A DNA stretch of 64,000 bases from Corynebacterium auriscanis (lineage in GTDB: Bacteria > Actinomycetota > Actinomycetes > Mycobacteriales > Mycobacteriaceae), in contig NZ_CP047046.1 of assembly GCF_030408435.1 (NCBI RefSeq), positions 2,462,572 to 2,526,571 on the forward strand. The letters are read 5' to 3'. Position numbers and translations under genes: made by a program. Positions 17,196-25,791 of the stretch are shown here, in pieces. Position 1 is the first letter of the stretch. Each line of letters begins with the position of its first letter. The notes under the pieces were generated by a model. It worked only from the letters and a program-made list of their open reading frames with translations, did no database searches and was not told the origin of the DNA.

Positions 17196-18578
17196 ATGAC
17201 TGCGCAATCCCACGCCAAGGGCACCAACGGCTCCCGCACCAATGTCAAAGCCTCCGACACCACCTTCACCCTCGGCCACGAGCTCGGGGAGATCTCGGAT
17301 CCCTCCTCCGCCACGCCCGCAGGCACCAAAGGCGCAGTTCACGGGCGCACGGGCGTGATCCACACCCCGCACGGCGATATCGAAACCCCCGCGTTCATCC
17401 CGGTGGCAACCAAGGCAACGGTGAAAACGCTCACGCCGGATCAGATCCGCGAGACCGGTGCGCAGGCCATCCTCTCGAATGCCTACCACCTATATCTGCA
17501 GCCAGGCCCCGACATTGTGGATGAAGCGGGCGGGGTCTCCGCTTTTGAAAACTGGCACGGGCCCACGTACACCGATTCGGGAGGTTTCCAGGTGATGAGC
17601 TTGGGCGTCGGATTCAAAAAGGTGCTGGCGATGGACACGGTGGGCCTAACGGAAAAGGACATCCGCGCCAAGAACAAGGACCGCATGGCGCACGTCGATG
17701 AAGACGGCGTGGATTTCCGCAGCGTGATCGATGGATCGAAGCACCGCTTCACCCCGGAAGTCAGCATGCAGATCCAGCACCAACTGGGCGCGGACATCAT
17801 TTTCGCGTTCGACGAGCTGACCACCCTGGTGGATACGCGCCAGTACCAAGAGCAATCCGTGGAGCGTACCCGCCGTTGGGCTCAGCGATGCCTGGACGAG
17901 CACGACCGCCTCACCAACCTTCGCACGCATCGGCCGTTGCAGTCGCTGTGGGGCGTGGTGCAGGGTGCGCAGTATGAAGATTTACGACGCCTCGCTGCCC
18001 GTGGCCTCGTGGAACTTTCGGAGCAGGCGGAAGCCGCTGGACGCCGAGGCTTTGGAGGATTCGGCATCGGTGGTGCGTTGGAGAAGGAAAACCTGGGCAC
18101 GATTGTTGGATGGGTCTGCGATGAGCTTCCCAAGGAAAAGCCTCGGCACTTGCTGGGGATTTCGGAGCCCGATGACCTGTTCACCGCTATCGCTGCAGGT
18201 GCGGATACGTTTGATTGTGTTGCACCCACCAGGCTGGGCCGGCGCGGAGGTGTGTATACCTTAGACGGGCGGATGAATCTGACGGGCGCGCGGTTCAAGC
18301 GAGATTTCACGCCGGTAGATGCGGAGGTCGGCGGGTACGTATCCGAGAATTACACCCGCGCATACATTCACCATCTGCTGAAGGCTAAGGAGTTTTTGGC
18401 GGGCACGCTGTGCACGATGCACAATCTACACTTCATGATCCAGCTGGTGGACAATATACGCGAGGCGATGAAGGAAGGCCGCTTTGAGGAGTACCGCACG
18501 GAATTCATGAGCCGCTACTACGGGCCCGATTGGGCGGATCGAGTAGTGCCCACGAATTTCATTGACGGGGTTCGCTAG
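17196..18578 (+). CDS. tgt: tRNA-guanine(34) transglycosylase lacking zinc cysteines
   Basis: Tgt exchanges guanine 34 for a queuine-type base in GUN-anticodon tRNAs. The family motifs are clear: HGDIETPAFIPVATKATVK, SNAYHLYLQPG, the base-binding DSGGFQVMSLG (Asp127), LWGVVQG and the nucleophile FDCVAPTR (Asp340). However, the C-terminal zinc site that normally reads CxCxxC...H is V378-x-G380-xx-S383 with only the His (TMHNLHF, His409) kept, although the flanking TPVD and YTRAYIHHL are well conserved. An N-terminal tail of about 40 residues is poorly conserved. A glycosidase and a transporter gene follow downstream, and gluQ diverges upstream. Confidence 0.93.
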   Translation: MTAQSHAKGTNGSRTNVKASDTTFTLGHELGEISDPSSATPAGTKGAVHGRTGVIHTPHGDIETPAFIPVATKATVKTLTPDQIRETGAQAILSNAYHLYLQPGPDIVDEAGGVSAFENWHGPTYTDSGGFQVMSLGVGFKKVLAMDTVGLTEKDIRAKNKDRMAHVDEDGVDFRSVIDGSKHRFTPEVSMQIQHQLGADIIFAFDELTTLVDTRQYQEQSVERTRRWAQRCLDEHDRLTNLRTHRPLQSLWGVVQGAQYEDLRRLAARGLVELSEQAEAAGRRGFGGFGIGGALEKENLGTIVGWVCDELPKEKPRHLLGISEPDDLFTAIAAGADTFDCVAPTRLGRRGGVYTLDGRMNLTGARFKRDFTPVDAEVGGYVSENYTRAYIHHLLKAKEFLAGTLCTMHNLHFMIQLVDNIREAMKEGRFEEYRTEFMSRYYGPDWADRVVPTNFIDGVR

Positions 18579-18632
18579 GCACAGCATTGCAGCGCTTTTT
18601 GGAAATTGATCCAAAGGTTTTTGCTGAAAAAC

Positions 18633-18638
18633 TACACT
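18633..18638 (+). promoter_or_regulatory. Putative -10 box of the GH1 gene
   Basis: TACACT, 7 nt before the ATG at 18646, suggesting a separate leaderless transcript besides read-through from tgt. Confidence 0.4.
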
Positions 18639-18645
18639 GACCTTC

Positions 18646-20061
18646 ATGAGTCAGCTTTCTCACCCCATTGGTTTTTCAATTGGTACGGCCAGCGCGGCAT
18701 TGCAGATCGAAGGATCCTTGCCCGCCAACAATTGGTCGCGCTGGGCGGATCAGGGGCATGTACTAGACGGAACATCGCCCGATGTCACGACCGACCATTG
18801 GAACCGGTGGCGGGAAGACAACCGGCTCATGGAGGAGCTCAGTCTTCAGATTGCCCGTATCTCCGTGGAATGGGCTCGGATTGAACCGCGGCGAGGCGAG
18901 TTCGATTTCGTCGCTCTGGACCGATATGCCGCCGAAATTGCCGACCTCAAGGAACGGGGAATCGCCCCGTTAGTGACGTTGCACCACTTCGGGCATCCCC
19001 TGTGGTTCGAGGATTTGGGGGCCTTCACCCGTGAGGAAAACGTCAGTCTCTTTCTGCGCTATGTGCGCACGGTCATTCAACATCTCGGTGATGTAGTTGA
19101 TGACTGGGTGACAATCAACGAACCCAATGTGTTCGCCACGCAGGCATACCTGTTCCGTGAATCCCCGCCCGGGAAAACCAGCTGGCCAGCGCTGCTACGC
19201 ACGTTGCGGAACATGGCGGTGGCGCACATTCGGGCATACCAATTGATCCATGAAGCATTGGATAGCCCGCAACGGCAGATCAAGGTGGCGTTTGCACATC
19301 ACGTACGCGTTTTTGCACCACTTAATCCAAAGAATCCCCTCCACCGGGTTTTCACTACTTTCAACGAATGGGCTTTCAACCGCGTGGTCGAAAAAGCATT
19401 CCTCACCGGGGCGTTTTCGCCCCTGTTGGGGAAGGCCCACACGACGATTAGCCCTGGCCATTACGCAGATGCCATTGGAATTAACTACTACTCACGCACC
19501 GCAGTCCGCGGCCCGTCCGACGGCACGTTTCCCGATGCAGACGTCAATGATTTGGGTTGGGAGGTGTATCCGCAAGGCTTGGTGGATGTCTCGCGCCGTT
19601 TAAGCAGCACCTATCAACTACCGATCTGGATCACCGAAAATGGGACCGCCGATAACGGATCGGGCGAACCCTCGAGTGAAAGGTTTCGCTGCCGGTTCCT
19701 GCTTGACCACCTAACGGCTTTATCGGACGCGCATGCCCAGGGAGTTCCTATCGAACGCTATTACCACTGGTGTTTCATTGATAACTGGGAGTGGACCGAG
19801 GGGATGGCCCAGCGGTTCGGCATCGTAGGAATGGAACCGGGAACACTGAACCGCGTGGTCAAGCCCAGTGGATACATGCTGCGGGACATCATCAAATCCG
19901 GTGGCATTACCCGGCATATCAGGGAGCAATACACAGAGCCCGGCGGTTACCTGCAGGGTGTGAGACTCAGCCAGCCGGGCTTTCAACCACGGAATCGCCG
20001 ACCGTGGAATCGCGTGGCGGACGGCGAGCGGCGAACCAAAACAGGCCGAACCGATGAGTGA
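18646..20061 (+). CDS. Glycoside hydrolase family 1 beta-glycosidase
   Basis: A retaining GH1 enzyme with the TIM-barrel signatures IGTASAALQIEGS, the acid/base TINEPN (Glu159), GINYYSR and the nucleophile ITENG (Glu331). The sugar-binding stretch WEWTEGMAQRFGIV has the Glu/Trp arrangement of plain beta-glucosidases/galactosidases rather than the Ser-Lys-Tyr set of 6-phospho-beta-glucosidases, so an unphosphorylated sugar is expected. It has no signal peptide, so it is cytoplasmic. At 471 residues the last 40 are a basic, poorly conserved tail. It overlaps the transporter gene by 8 nt and lies 67 nt after tgt. The true substrate is unknown. Confidence 0.88.
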   Translation: MSQLSHPIGFSIGTASAALQIEGSLPANNWSRWADQGHVLDGTSPDVTTDHWNRWREDNRLMEELSLQIARISVEWARIEPRRGEFDFVALDRYAAEIADLKERGIAPLVTLHHFGHPLWFEDLGAFTREENVSLFLRYVRTVIQHLGDVVDDWVTINEPNVFATQAYLFRESPPGKTSWPALLRTLRNMAVAHIRAYQLIHEALDSPQRQIKVAFAHHVRVFAPLNPKNPLHRVFTTFNEWAFNRVVEKAFLTGAFSPLLGKAHTTISPGHYADAIGINYYSRTAVRGPSDGTFPDADVNDLGWEVYPQGLVDVSRRLSSTYQLPIWITENGTADNGSGEPSSERFRCRFLLDHLTALSDAHAQGVPIERYYHWCFIDNWEWTEGMAQRFGIVGMEPGTLNRVVKPSGYMLRDIIKSGGITRHIREQYTEPGGYLQGVRLSQPGFQPRNRRPWNRVADGERRTKTGRTDE

Positions 20062-21288
20062 AGTAATCCCAGAAAACGTCACCCGCAATTGGATGACTCG
20101 GTACGGCTTAGCCTATTTCGGATCGTGCGTGGGATGGGCTGCCCCTTCCCAATTGCTGCTTGGCAACCAATTGATGGTTCTGCGACCGGATGACAAAGAA
20201 ACAGCACTTTCGGTTCTCATGATGCTCGGCGGAGCAGTGATGGTTGTCACCAGCCTCATCACGGGCACGTTGAGTGACCGAACCCGGTCTCGATGGGCCG
20301 GCGCATGCCGTGGATCCTGGCCGGTTCAGCCCTGTGCGCATTGTGCTTGGTCATCGCCCCTTTTGCCCCAAGTTATTCCCTTTTGCTGCTCATGTGGGCT
20401 GTGTTCCAGATGAGCATGGCCTTTGTCACTAATAACCTGCTCACCGTCGGTCCCGATGTAGCTCCCCCAAAGCAATACGGAACGATTTCGGGAGTGTTGG
20501 GCGCGACCTACACGCTGGGTCTTGTGATGGGAACTGTCATTGCGTCTGCACTGGATCTCCGCTCAGCGTATTTGGCTACCGCCTTAGTATTAGTTGCAAC
20601 CACGCTCCAAATGATTTTCGGCTCCGGATTGAGAGTTATTCTGCGCGCAGAGCAGCAGGCGCTGAGCAGCAGAATGCTCCCGGAATCAACCCCATCGAAT
20701 CCCTCCGCCAATCCGCGCACCCATTCATACCGCGACTATTGGTGGGTATTCGCTTCCCGCTTTGTTATTCACATCGGCAATTACACAGCCCTGTTCTACC
20801 TTCTGTATTACTTAGCGGATCATATCGGCATCGATGATCCAGATACCGGAGTGATGATCCTCACCGTCATTTACGCCGCATGCACCGTGGTGACCAGCCT
20901 CATCGGGGGTTCCCTTTCGGATCGACTGGGCAGGCGCAAGGTATTCGTGATTGTGAGCTCCTGGGCAATTGCCGCCGCAACGTTGCTCATGGCATTTGCG
21001 CACCACATGATCACGGTCGTTTTCGCGGCAGTAATCCTCGGCTTGGCCTGGGGAGTGTTCACGTCTGTGGACCAAGCCCTCATCAACGAATCCCTCCCTA
21101 GCGAGTACAACCGCTCGCGGGACATTTCCATCATGACTCTCACGGTCGGCATCACGAATATGGTCGCGGGAGGCATAGCGGCGCTGGCCCTGCACAACCT
21201 CGGTGGTTACCCCGGGTTGTACGGACTGTGCGCCGTGGTGAGTTTCGTCGGATCGTTGCTGGTCATCCCGGTGCGTAGTTCGTCATAG
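20054..21288 (+). pseudogene. MFS sugar/glycoside transporter, broken by a one-base frameshift
   Basis: A 12-helix major facilitator protein split between two frames. The first part (from 20054) gives MLGGAVMVVTSLITGTLSDRTRSRW and then derails; the second (open to 21288) continues GRRMPWILAGSALCALC and carries the second-half motif GGSLSDRLGRRK. Joining them restores the MFS loop LSDRTRSRWGRR if one G is added to the GGG run at about 20294-20296. It overlaps the GH1 gene, so the pair probably took up and hydrolysed one glycoside. The frameshift may be a real null mutation, a switch or an assembly error. Confidence 0.8.
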
Positions 21289-21354
21289 AGGCGGCCGCGC
21301 TGGTGGCGGTTTCTCCGCCGCCCAAATTCGGACGCGATGGCCTGCTCCCTCCAC

Positions 21355-21483
21355 CCCAGCTCGCCCCCAGCCACTCCACCTCGGCCGCCAGCCACCCCGG
21401 CTCGGCCGCCAGCCACTCCACCTCGGCCGCCAGCCACTCCACCTCGGCCGCCAGCCACTCCACCTCGGCCGCCAGCCACCCCG
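21355..21483. repeat. 21-nt minisatellite GCCGCCAGCCACYCCRSCTCG
   Basis: About six tandem 21-nt units between the transporter remnant and the MMPL gene, alternating between CACTCCACC and CACCCCGGC versions. Because 21 is divisible by three it gives long false ORFs on both strands. Confidence 0.88.
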
Positions 21484-21484
21484 G

Positions 21485-21536
21485 CTTCTTACTTAACTTC
21501 CCACTAACCTCCTACTGTGGGAAGTTAAGTAGGAAG
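21485..21536. terminator. Strong stem-loop between convergent genes
   Basis: Left arm 21485-21504 and right arm 21517-21536 are complementary over 20 nt with one G-U/mismatch and a 12-nt loop. It sits between the convergent MFS and MMPL genes and probably ends both transcripts, though no long T run follows. A third copy of the GTGGGAAGTT half follows at 21540. Confidence 0.6.
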
Positions 21537-21553
21537 CTTGTGGGAAGTTCCAA

Positions 21554-24259
21554 TCAGGACCCGCGCCTCGCCCCCACTGCGTCATCGCCCATCTGGTGAA
21601 TCTCGCCAGAGTTGAATGCCGCTTCCAGCTTCTCGCCCTCCACATCAAACGTGGGAAGAATCTTGTCCAACCACTTGGGCATGTACCAGGTCCACCGTCC
21701 GTGGAGAATCATCAGCGCAGGGATGGCGGTCATGCGGATAAAGAAGGCGTCGAATAAAACTCCGGCGCCGAGTGCGAAACCGAAAATCTGGATGAACGGC
21801 AAGGGCTGGAACACAAAGCTGGCAAACACACCAATCATGATCAACGCGGCGGCGGTAACTACGCGCGCACCCAGGCCGAAGCCGAAGATCACCGAATCCT
21901 CGGTGGGGGTGTAGGGGGAATTGTGGGCTGTGCGCTTCGATTCGTGAATGAACCTCTCACGCATGCGAGAGACTATAAACACCTGGTAGTCCATCGCAAG
22001 CCCAAAGGTTACCCCGATCAGGAAGATTGGCATGAAACTGATCAAGGGCCCCGGTGAATCCCACAACCCCCACAGACCCTTTTGCCACACTAATACTGTG
22101 ACGCCGAAAGCCGCACCGACACTGAGCAGGAATCCGGCAGCGGCCATGATGGGTACGAGGAGACTGCGGAAGACCATGAGCAGGAGCAGCAGCGCCAAAC
22201 CCACCACTAGGCCGAGGTAGATCGGCATCGCATCCTCCAGCTTGTCTGTCACATCCTGCTGGATCGGAGTGAATCCGGTGATGCCCATGTCGGCGCCGGT
22301 GGCGGCCTCGATCAACGTCTGCTGGGAACGCAGTCCGTGGATCAGTTGCACAGTGCGCTCGTCGATCGGTCCGCCGTTGGGCGTGACGAGGATCTGCGCG
22401 GTAGTGCCGTCAGGGGATTGGCCCACCAGCTGAGCGTGCTTAACGTCCGCATTATTGCTCAGCTCGGATACCGCATAAATGAACGCGGCCGAGCGGGCGG
22501 CTTGGAGGCGGTTATTGTGCGACTTGCCCTGGTCCTCGCTGCTCTGCTGTCTATCTTGGCCCTGGCCTTGCGCGCCCCGCTGCGCATCCTGTTGGCCCTG
22601 GCCCCCACTACGTTGCTGGCTCTGTTGCCCCTGCGCGCCCTGCTGCAATTGCGCCTGCACATAGGGCTTCAGCGCCTCCGCGTTCTCGTTGACATTCGTG
22701 GCGTTTACCAGCACCAGGAACGGCGCATTGCGACCAGCCCCAAAACCCTCGGCAGTGAGCTCCGCAGCCTTGCGCTGCGTACTATCCACGTTCGAGGTCG
22801 AATCCGAAGGCAACGACAGCTGCAGATCCATCGCCGGCGTGGTCAGCGCAGCCAGACACGCCATCACCAACGCCAACATCAGTCCAGGCACCCGGTGAAC
22901 CAGTTTCACCCACTTCATGCTCAACCCCTCGCGCTCAGCGCTGTCTGGCGCCCCAGCTCGGCGCGCGGCCCCGGTGCTCTCTACTGTCCTAGCTCGGTGC
23001 GGGGCCTCAGCACCGTCCGTAGCCCCAGCTCGGCGCGCCGCCCCGGCGCTCTCTGCTACCTCGGTTCCACCGGTAGCCCCGTCGCCACCCCGTTCCGCGT
23101 TACCGCTATCAGCCAGCGCAACCCCAGCCCGCGCGGCGTCCTTCTTAAAGAGCCGCCCCGCAAAGATCCCCACCAGGGCCGGCAGAAGAGTTAGCGCCAC
23201 CAACACCGCAATGAAGACGAACGCGGCGGCCGAGTAGCCCATGTACGCCAAAAATGGAATGCCGGCCAAGCGCAGGCCGAGCAGCGCAATGACAACGGTC
23301 AGCCCCGCGAACACCACTGCAGAACCAGCGGTCCCGGTTGCCAGGCCGATGGCGTCCGGTTTGGACCGTCCCCGCTTCAACTCATCACGATAACGAGACA
23401 TGATGAACAGTGCATAGTCGATCCCCACGGCCAGGCCGATCATCACGCCCAGCGTGGGCGTCATGGAATTCAACGGACCAAACGCGGTGGCCCCCACCGT
23501 CAGCAGGGCGCCAATGCCCACCCCGATCACCGCGGTAATCAACGGCAACCCGGCAGCAATAAGGGATCCAAAGGTAATGAACAAGATGATGAGAGCCACG
23601 ATCACACCCGCGATCTCACTGATGGGCTCAACCGCGATGGGATCCCCAAAACCGGGCCCACCGACCTCAGCGGTCAACCCAGCATCACGGGATTTCGCAA
23701 TCGCGTCGTACACCGCATCGCGATCTTCCTCCGTGACGTCCGCAGGCAGCGGCACATCAAAGCTGAAAGTGGCAATACCCGTGCGCCCATCGGCGGACCA
23801 GGTGCGCAGATTATCGGCATCGGCCCGCGCGGTCTGCTCGGGTAAACCCTGCGCGGTCAACTGCTTGACCAGCTCTTTCTCCAACCCAGCGTTCATCGTG
23901 ACGGGGTTGTGGAACCGCATGGTATCGCCCAGCTGCGGCACGTGATCCTTGACGTGCTGGACGGTTTCGTCCATAGCTTTCATGTACTGCGGTTCGTCCA
24001 GTTTATGGCCCTCGGGCGCCTGGAACACCACGTTGACATCCGCAGCGGCTGCCGGGTTCTTCGTCCCCGGGAATTTCTCCATGAGCGTTTCGGTGGCATG
24101 CGTTGTGGGCACGTCACTGATCTCGAAAAGGTCGTTAAACCCCTTCTGGAACGTCAAGGCACTACCGGCGACGGCAGCCAAGGTCACGAGCCAGAAGATA
24201 AGAACCATCCACTTATGGAGGAACGACCAGCGGCCAGTATGAAAGAGGAATTTAGCCAC
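21554..24259 (-). CDS. MMPL/RND family transporter
   Basis: A large membrane exporter of the MmpL/CmpL type, which in mycolic-acid bacteria moves trehalose monomycolates or other envelope lipids. It has an N-terminal helix, a porter domain, then GVMIGLAVGIDYALFIMSRYRDEL (the Asp-Tyr pair of the proton relay) and five further helices, and a second half with GVTFGLAMDYQVFIVSRMRER. Each relay motif is intact. Two low-complexity inserts stand out: an Ala/Gly/Arg-rich cytoplasmic linker with doubled units ending in GAARRAGA (about 22925-23090), and a Gln/Gly-rich segment in the second porter domain (about 22530-22660). Start GTG with AAAGGA upstream. The exact lipid is unknown. Confidence 0.9.
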   Translation of the reverse strand: MAKFLFHTGRWSFLHKWMVLIFWLVTLAAVAGSALTFQKGFNDLFEISDVPTTHATETLMEKFPGTKNPAAAADVNVVFQAPEGHKLDEPQYMKAMDETVQHVKDHVPQLGDTMRFHNPVTMNAGLEKELVKQLTAQGLPEQTARADADNLRTWSADGRTGIATFSFDVPLPADVTEEDRDAVYDAIAKSRDAGLTAEVGGPGFGDPIAVEPISEIAGVIVALIILFITFGSLIAAGLPLITAVIGVGIGALLTVGATAFGPLNSMTPTLGVMIGLAVGIDYALFIMSRYRDELKRGRSKPDAIGLATGTAGSAVVFAGLTVVIALLGLRLAGIPFLAYMGYSAAAFVFIAVLVALTLLPALVGIFAGRLFKKDAARAGVALADSGNAERGGDGATGGTEVAESAGAARRAGATDGAEAPHRARTVESTGAARRAGAPDSAEREGLSMKWVKLVHRVPGLMLALVMACLAALTTPAMDLQLSLPSDSTSNVDSTQRKAAELTAEGFGAGRNAPFLVLVNATNVNENAEALKPYVQAQLQQGAQGQQSQQRSGGQGQQDAQRGAQGQGQDRQQSSEDQGKSHNNRLQAARSAAFIYAVSELSNNADVKHAQLVGQSPDGTTAQILVTPNGGPIDERTVQLIHGLRSQQTLIEAATGADMGITGFTPIQQDVTDKLEDAMPIYLGLVVGLALLLLLMVFRSLLVPIMAAAGFLLSVGAAFGVTVLVWQKGLWGLWDSPGPLISFMPIFLIGVTFGLAMDYQVFIVSRMRERFIHESKRTAHNSPYTPTEDSVIFGFGLGARVVTAAALIMIGVFASFVFQPLPFIQIFGFALGAGVLFDAFFIRMTAIPALMILHGRWTWYMPKWLDKILPTFDVEGEKLEAAFNSGEIHQMGDDAVGARRGS

Positions 24260-24480
24260 GGAAAGCCTTGTCCTTTACTGGGAATTGTTGGTGTGCAATA
24301 GTGCGGTGAACGTGGTGGTTTTTATCCACCCTCACTGAACGTAATGACGTGTCCTCAACCATAGTGGCCATCTCCGACAGTGCCGAAATAGTTGAGTAAG
24401 CTTCGGGCTGCAGGCTCGCAACACGGGCTTACAACGAGGACCTCGGGCAGAGGCCTTCAGAACAAGCTTCGAACGCGAGC

Positions 24481-25518
24481 ATGCAGCACCAGCTTCCACA
24501 CAAGCATGGACGAAAGGTAGGGCAAGTAGTAATCGTGGCTGCGAACGTAATCAAGGTATGCGCGGTGGTCGTTCAGGATCCAGAGGGCCGACTTCTGTGC
24601 GTACGTAAAAAGGGTTCGCAGTTCTTCATGCAGCCCGGCGGCAAACCCGAGGTCGGGGAAACCAGCCAACACACCATCATCCGCGAGGTCAGGGAAGAGC
24701 TTGGCGTCGAAATAAAAGAAAACAGCCTGCAGTTCCTTGGCGTGCATTCCGCCCAAGCCGCCAACGAGAACGGCTTCACCGTCCAGGCCACGCTCTTTTC
24801 CCACCCTTATACCCAGGCGTTCGCCAGCATCACCACTGGTCGGGCCGAAATTGCTGAGGTTGCTTGGTTATCTTTAGACGACGCCACCCAGCGCCCCCAC
24901 GTCATCGCTCCCCTGATGCGGGAGCGCATTCTGCCCGCGATCGCCCGGCGGATTAATTCCGTGGCAGTGTTTACGGGAGCTCGTCCCGGGGTGGACGAAA
25001 GGTACATGAGCATGGCCCGCGATTTCGGACGCGCACTAGGGAAGCAGGGGTTAACCCTTGTTTACGGTGGCGGCAAAGTCGGACTGATGGGAGCGGTCGC
25101 CGACGGTGCGCTGGCAGTGGGCGGGCACGTGGTTGGTGTGATTCCGCAACACCTCGTCGATGGCGAGATCGCCCACCCCGGACTCACTCAGTTACATGTG
25201 GTGCACTCGATGCACGAGCGCAAGGGGCTCATGGCAGAGCTGGCCGATGCGTTTGTGGCGCTTCCCGGCGGCACTGGCACGCTGGATGAGGTTTTTGATG
25301 TGTGGACCGGACAACAGTTAGGGATCCATCACAAACCCATCGCATTGTGTGGCGCGGAGTTCTGGCAACCGCTGGTGGAGAGCTTGGCCGGAATGTCCAC
25401 GGAAGGGTTCATCCGGCAAACCGATATTGATTCGCTGATCGTCACCGATGGTGCCGAGGAGACGATCGCGATCTGCGAAAGGTGGCAGGCGCCGAAGCCG
25501 CGCTGGTCGGATCGGTGA
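24481..25518 (+). CDS. NUDIX hydrolase - LOG phosphoribohydrolase fusion
   Basis: Two enzymes in one chain. Residues about 25-155 form a NUDIX domain with a perfect box GGKPEVGETSQHTIIREV followed by REELGV, which would hydrolyse a nucleoside diphosphate derivative. Residues about 160-340 form a LOG (TIGR00730) domain with FTGARPG, YGGGKVGLMGAVADGAL, SMHERKGLM and LPGGTGTLDEVFDVWT, the catalytic signature of cytokinin-type nucleoside-5'-monophosphate phosphoribohydrolases. The union suggests sequential attack: NDP-type to NMP, then release of base and ribose phosphate. The first 20 residues are poorly supported and a GTG near 24535 is an alternative start. It stands alone, divergent from the MMPL gene. 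Confidence 0.88.
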   Translation: MQHQLPHKHGRKVGQVVIVAANVIKVCAVVVQDPEGRLLCVRKKGSQFFMQPGGKPEVGETSQHTIIREVREELGVEIKENSLQFLGVHSAQAANENGFTVQATLFSHPYTQAFASITTGRAEIAEVAWLSLDDATQRPHVIAPLMRERILPAIARRINSVAVFTGARPGVDERYMSMARDFGRALGKQGLTLVYGGGKVGLMGAVADGALAVGGHVVGVIPQHLVDGEIAHPGLTQLHVVHSMHERKGLMAELADAFVALPGGTGTLDEVFDVWTGQQLGIHHKPIALCGAEFWQPLVESLAGMSTEGFIRQTDIDSLIVTDGAEETIAICERWQAPKPRWSDR

Positions 25519-25519
25519 G

Positions 25520-25763
25520 CTGCAGCAACCGTCCCAGCACGATGTAACGGCCGAGCCAGAATCCCCCCACGGCTAGACCAACGAACCACAGCAACCGCCC
25601 CAGCACGATGCAACGGCCAAGCCAGCATCCCCCACGGCTAGACCAACGAACCACAGCAACCGCCCCAGCACGATGCAACGGCCGAGCCAGAATCCCCCAC
25701 GGCTAGACCAACGAACCACAGCAACCGCCCCAGCACGATGCAACGGCCAAGCCAGCATCCCCC
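25520..25763. repeat. 65-nt tandem repeat, about 3.8 copies
   Basis: Units beginning GCAACCGCCCCAGCACGATG start at 25525, 25591, 25656 and 25721, nearly identical, between the NUDIX-LOG and lipase 3' ends. ORFs in it are artefacts. Confidence 0.9.
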
Positions 25764-25791
25764 GTTACCGTCGTGCTGTCGCAGCTCTTGC

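Noticed and set aside
16450..17329. Several overlapping ORFs on both strands in the gluQ-tgt spacer
   Set aside because: They come from the palindromic block and the 31-nt polypurine repeat; translations are low-complexity, and frames shift with each 31-nt unit.
18646..20061. Annotation of the GH1 enzyme as 6-phospho-beta-glucosidase
   Set aside because: The Ser-Lys-Tyr phosphate-binding set is absent and the Glu/Trp pattern of unphosphorylated substrates is present; the transporter is MFS, not PTS.
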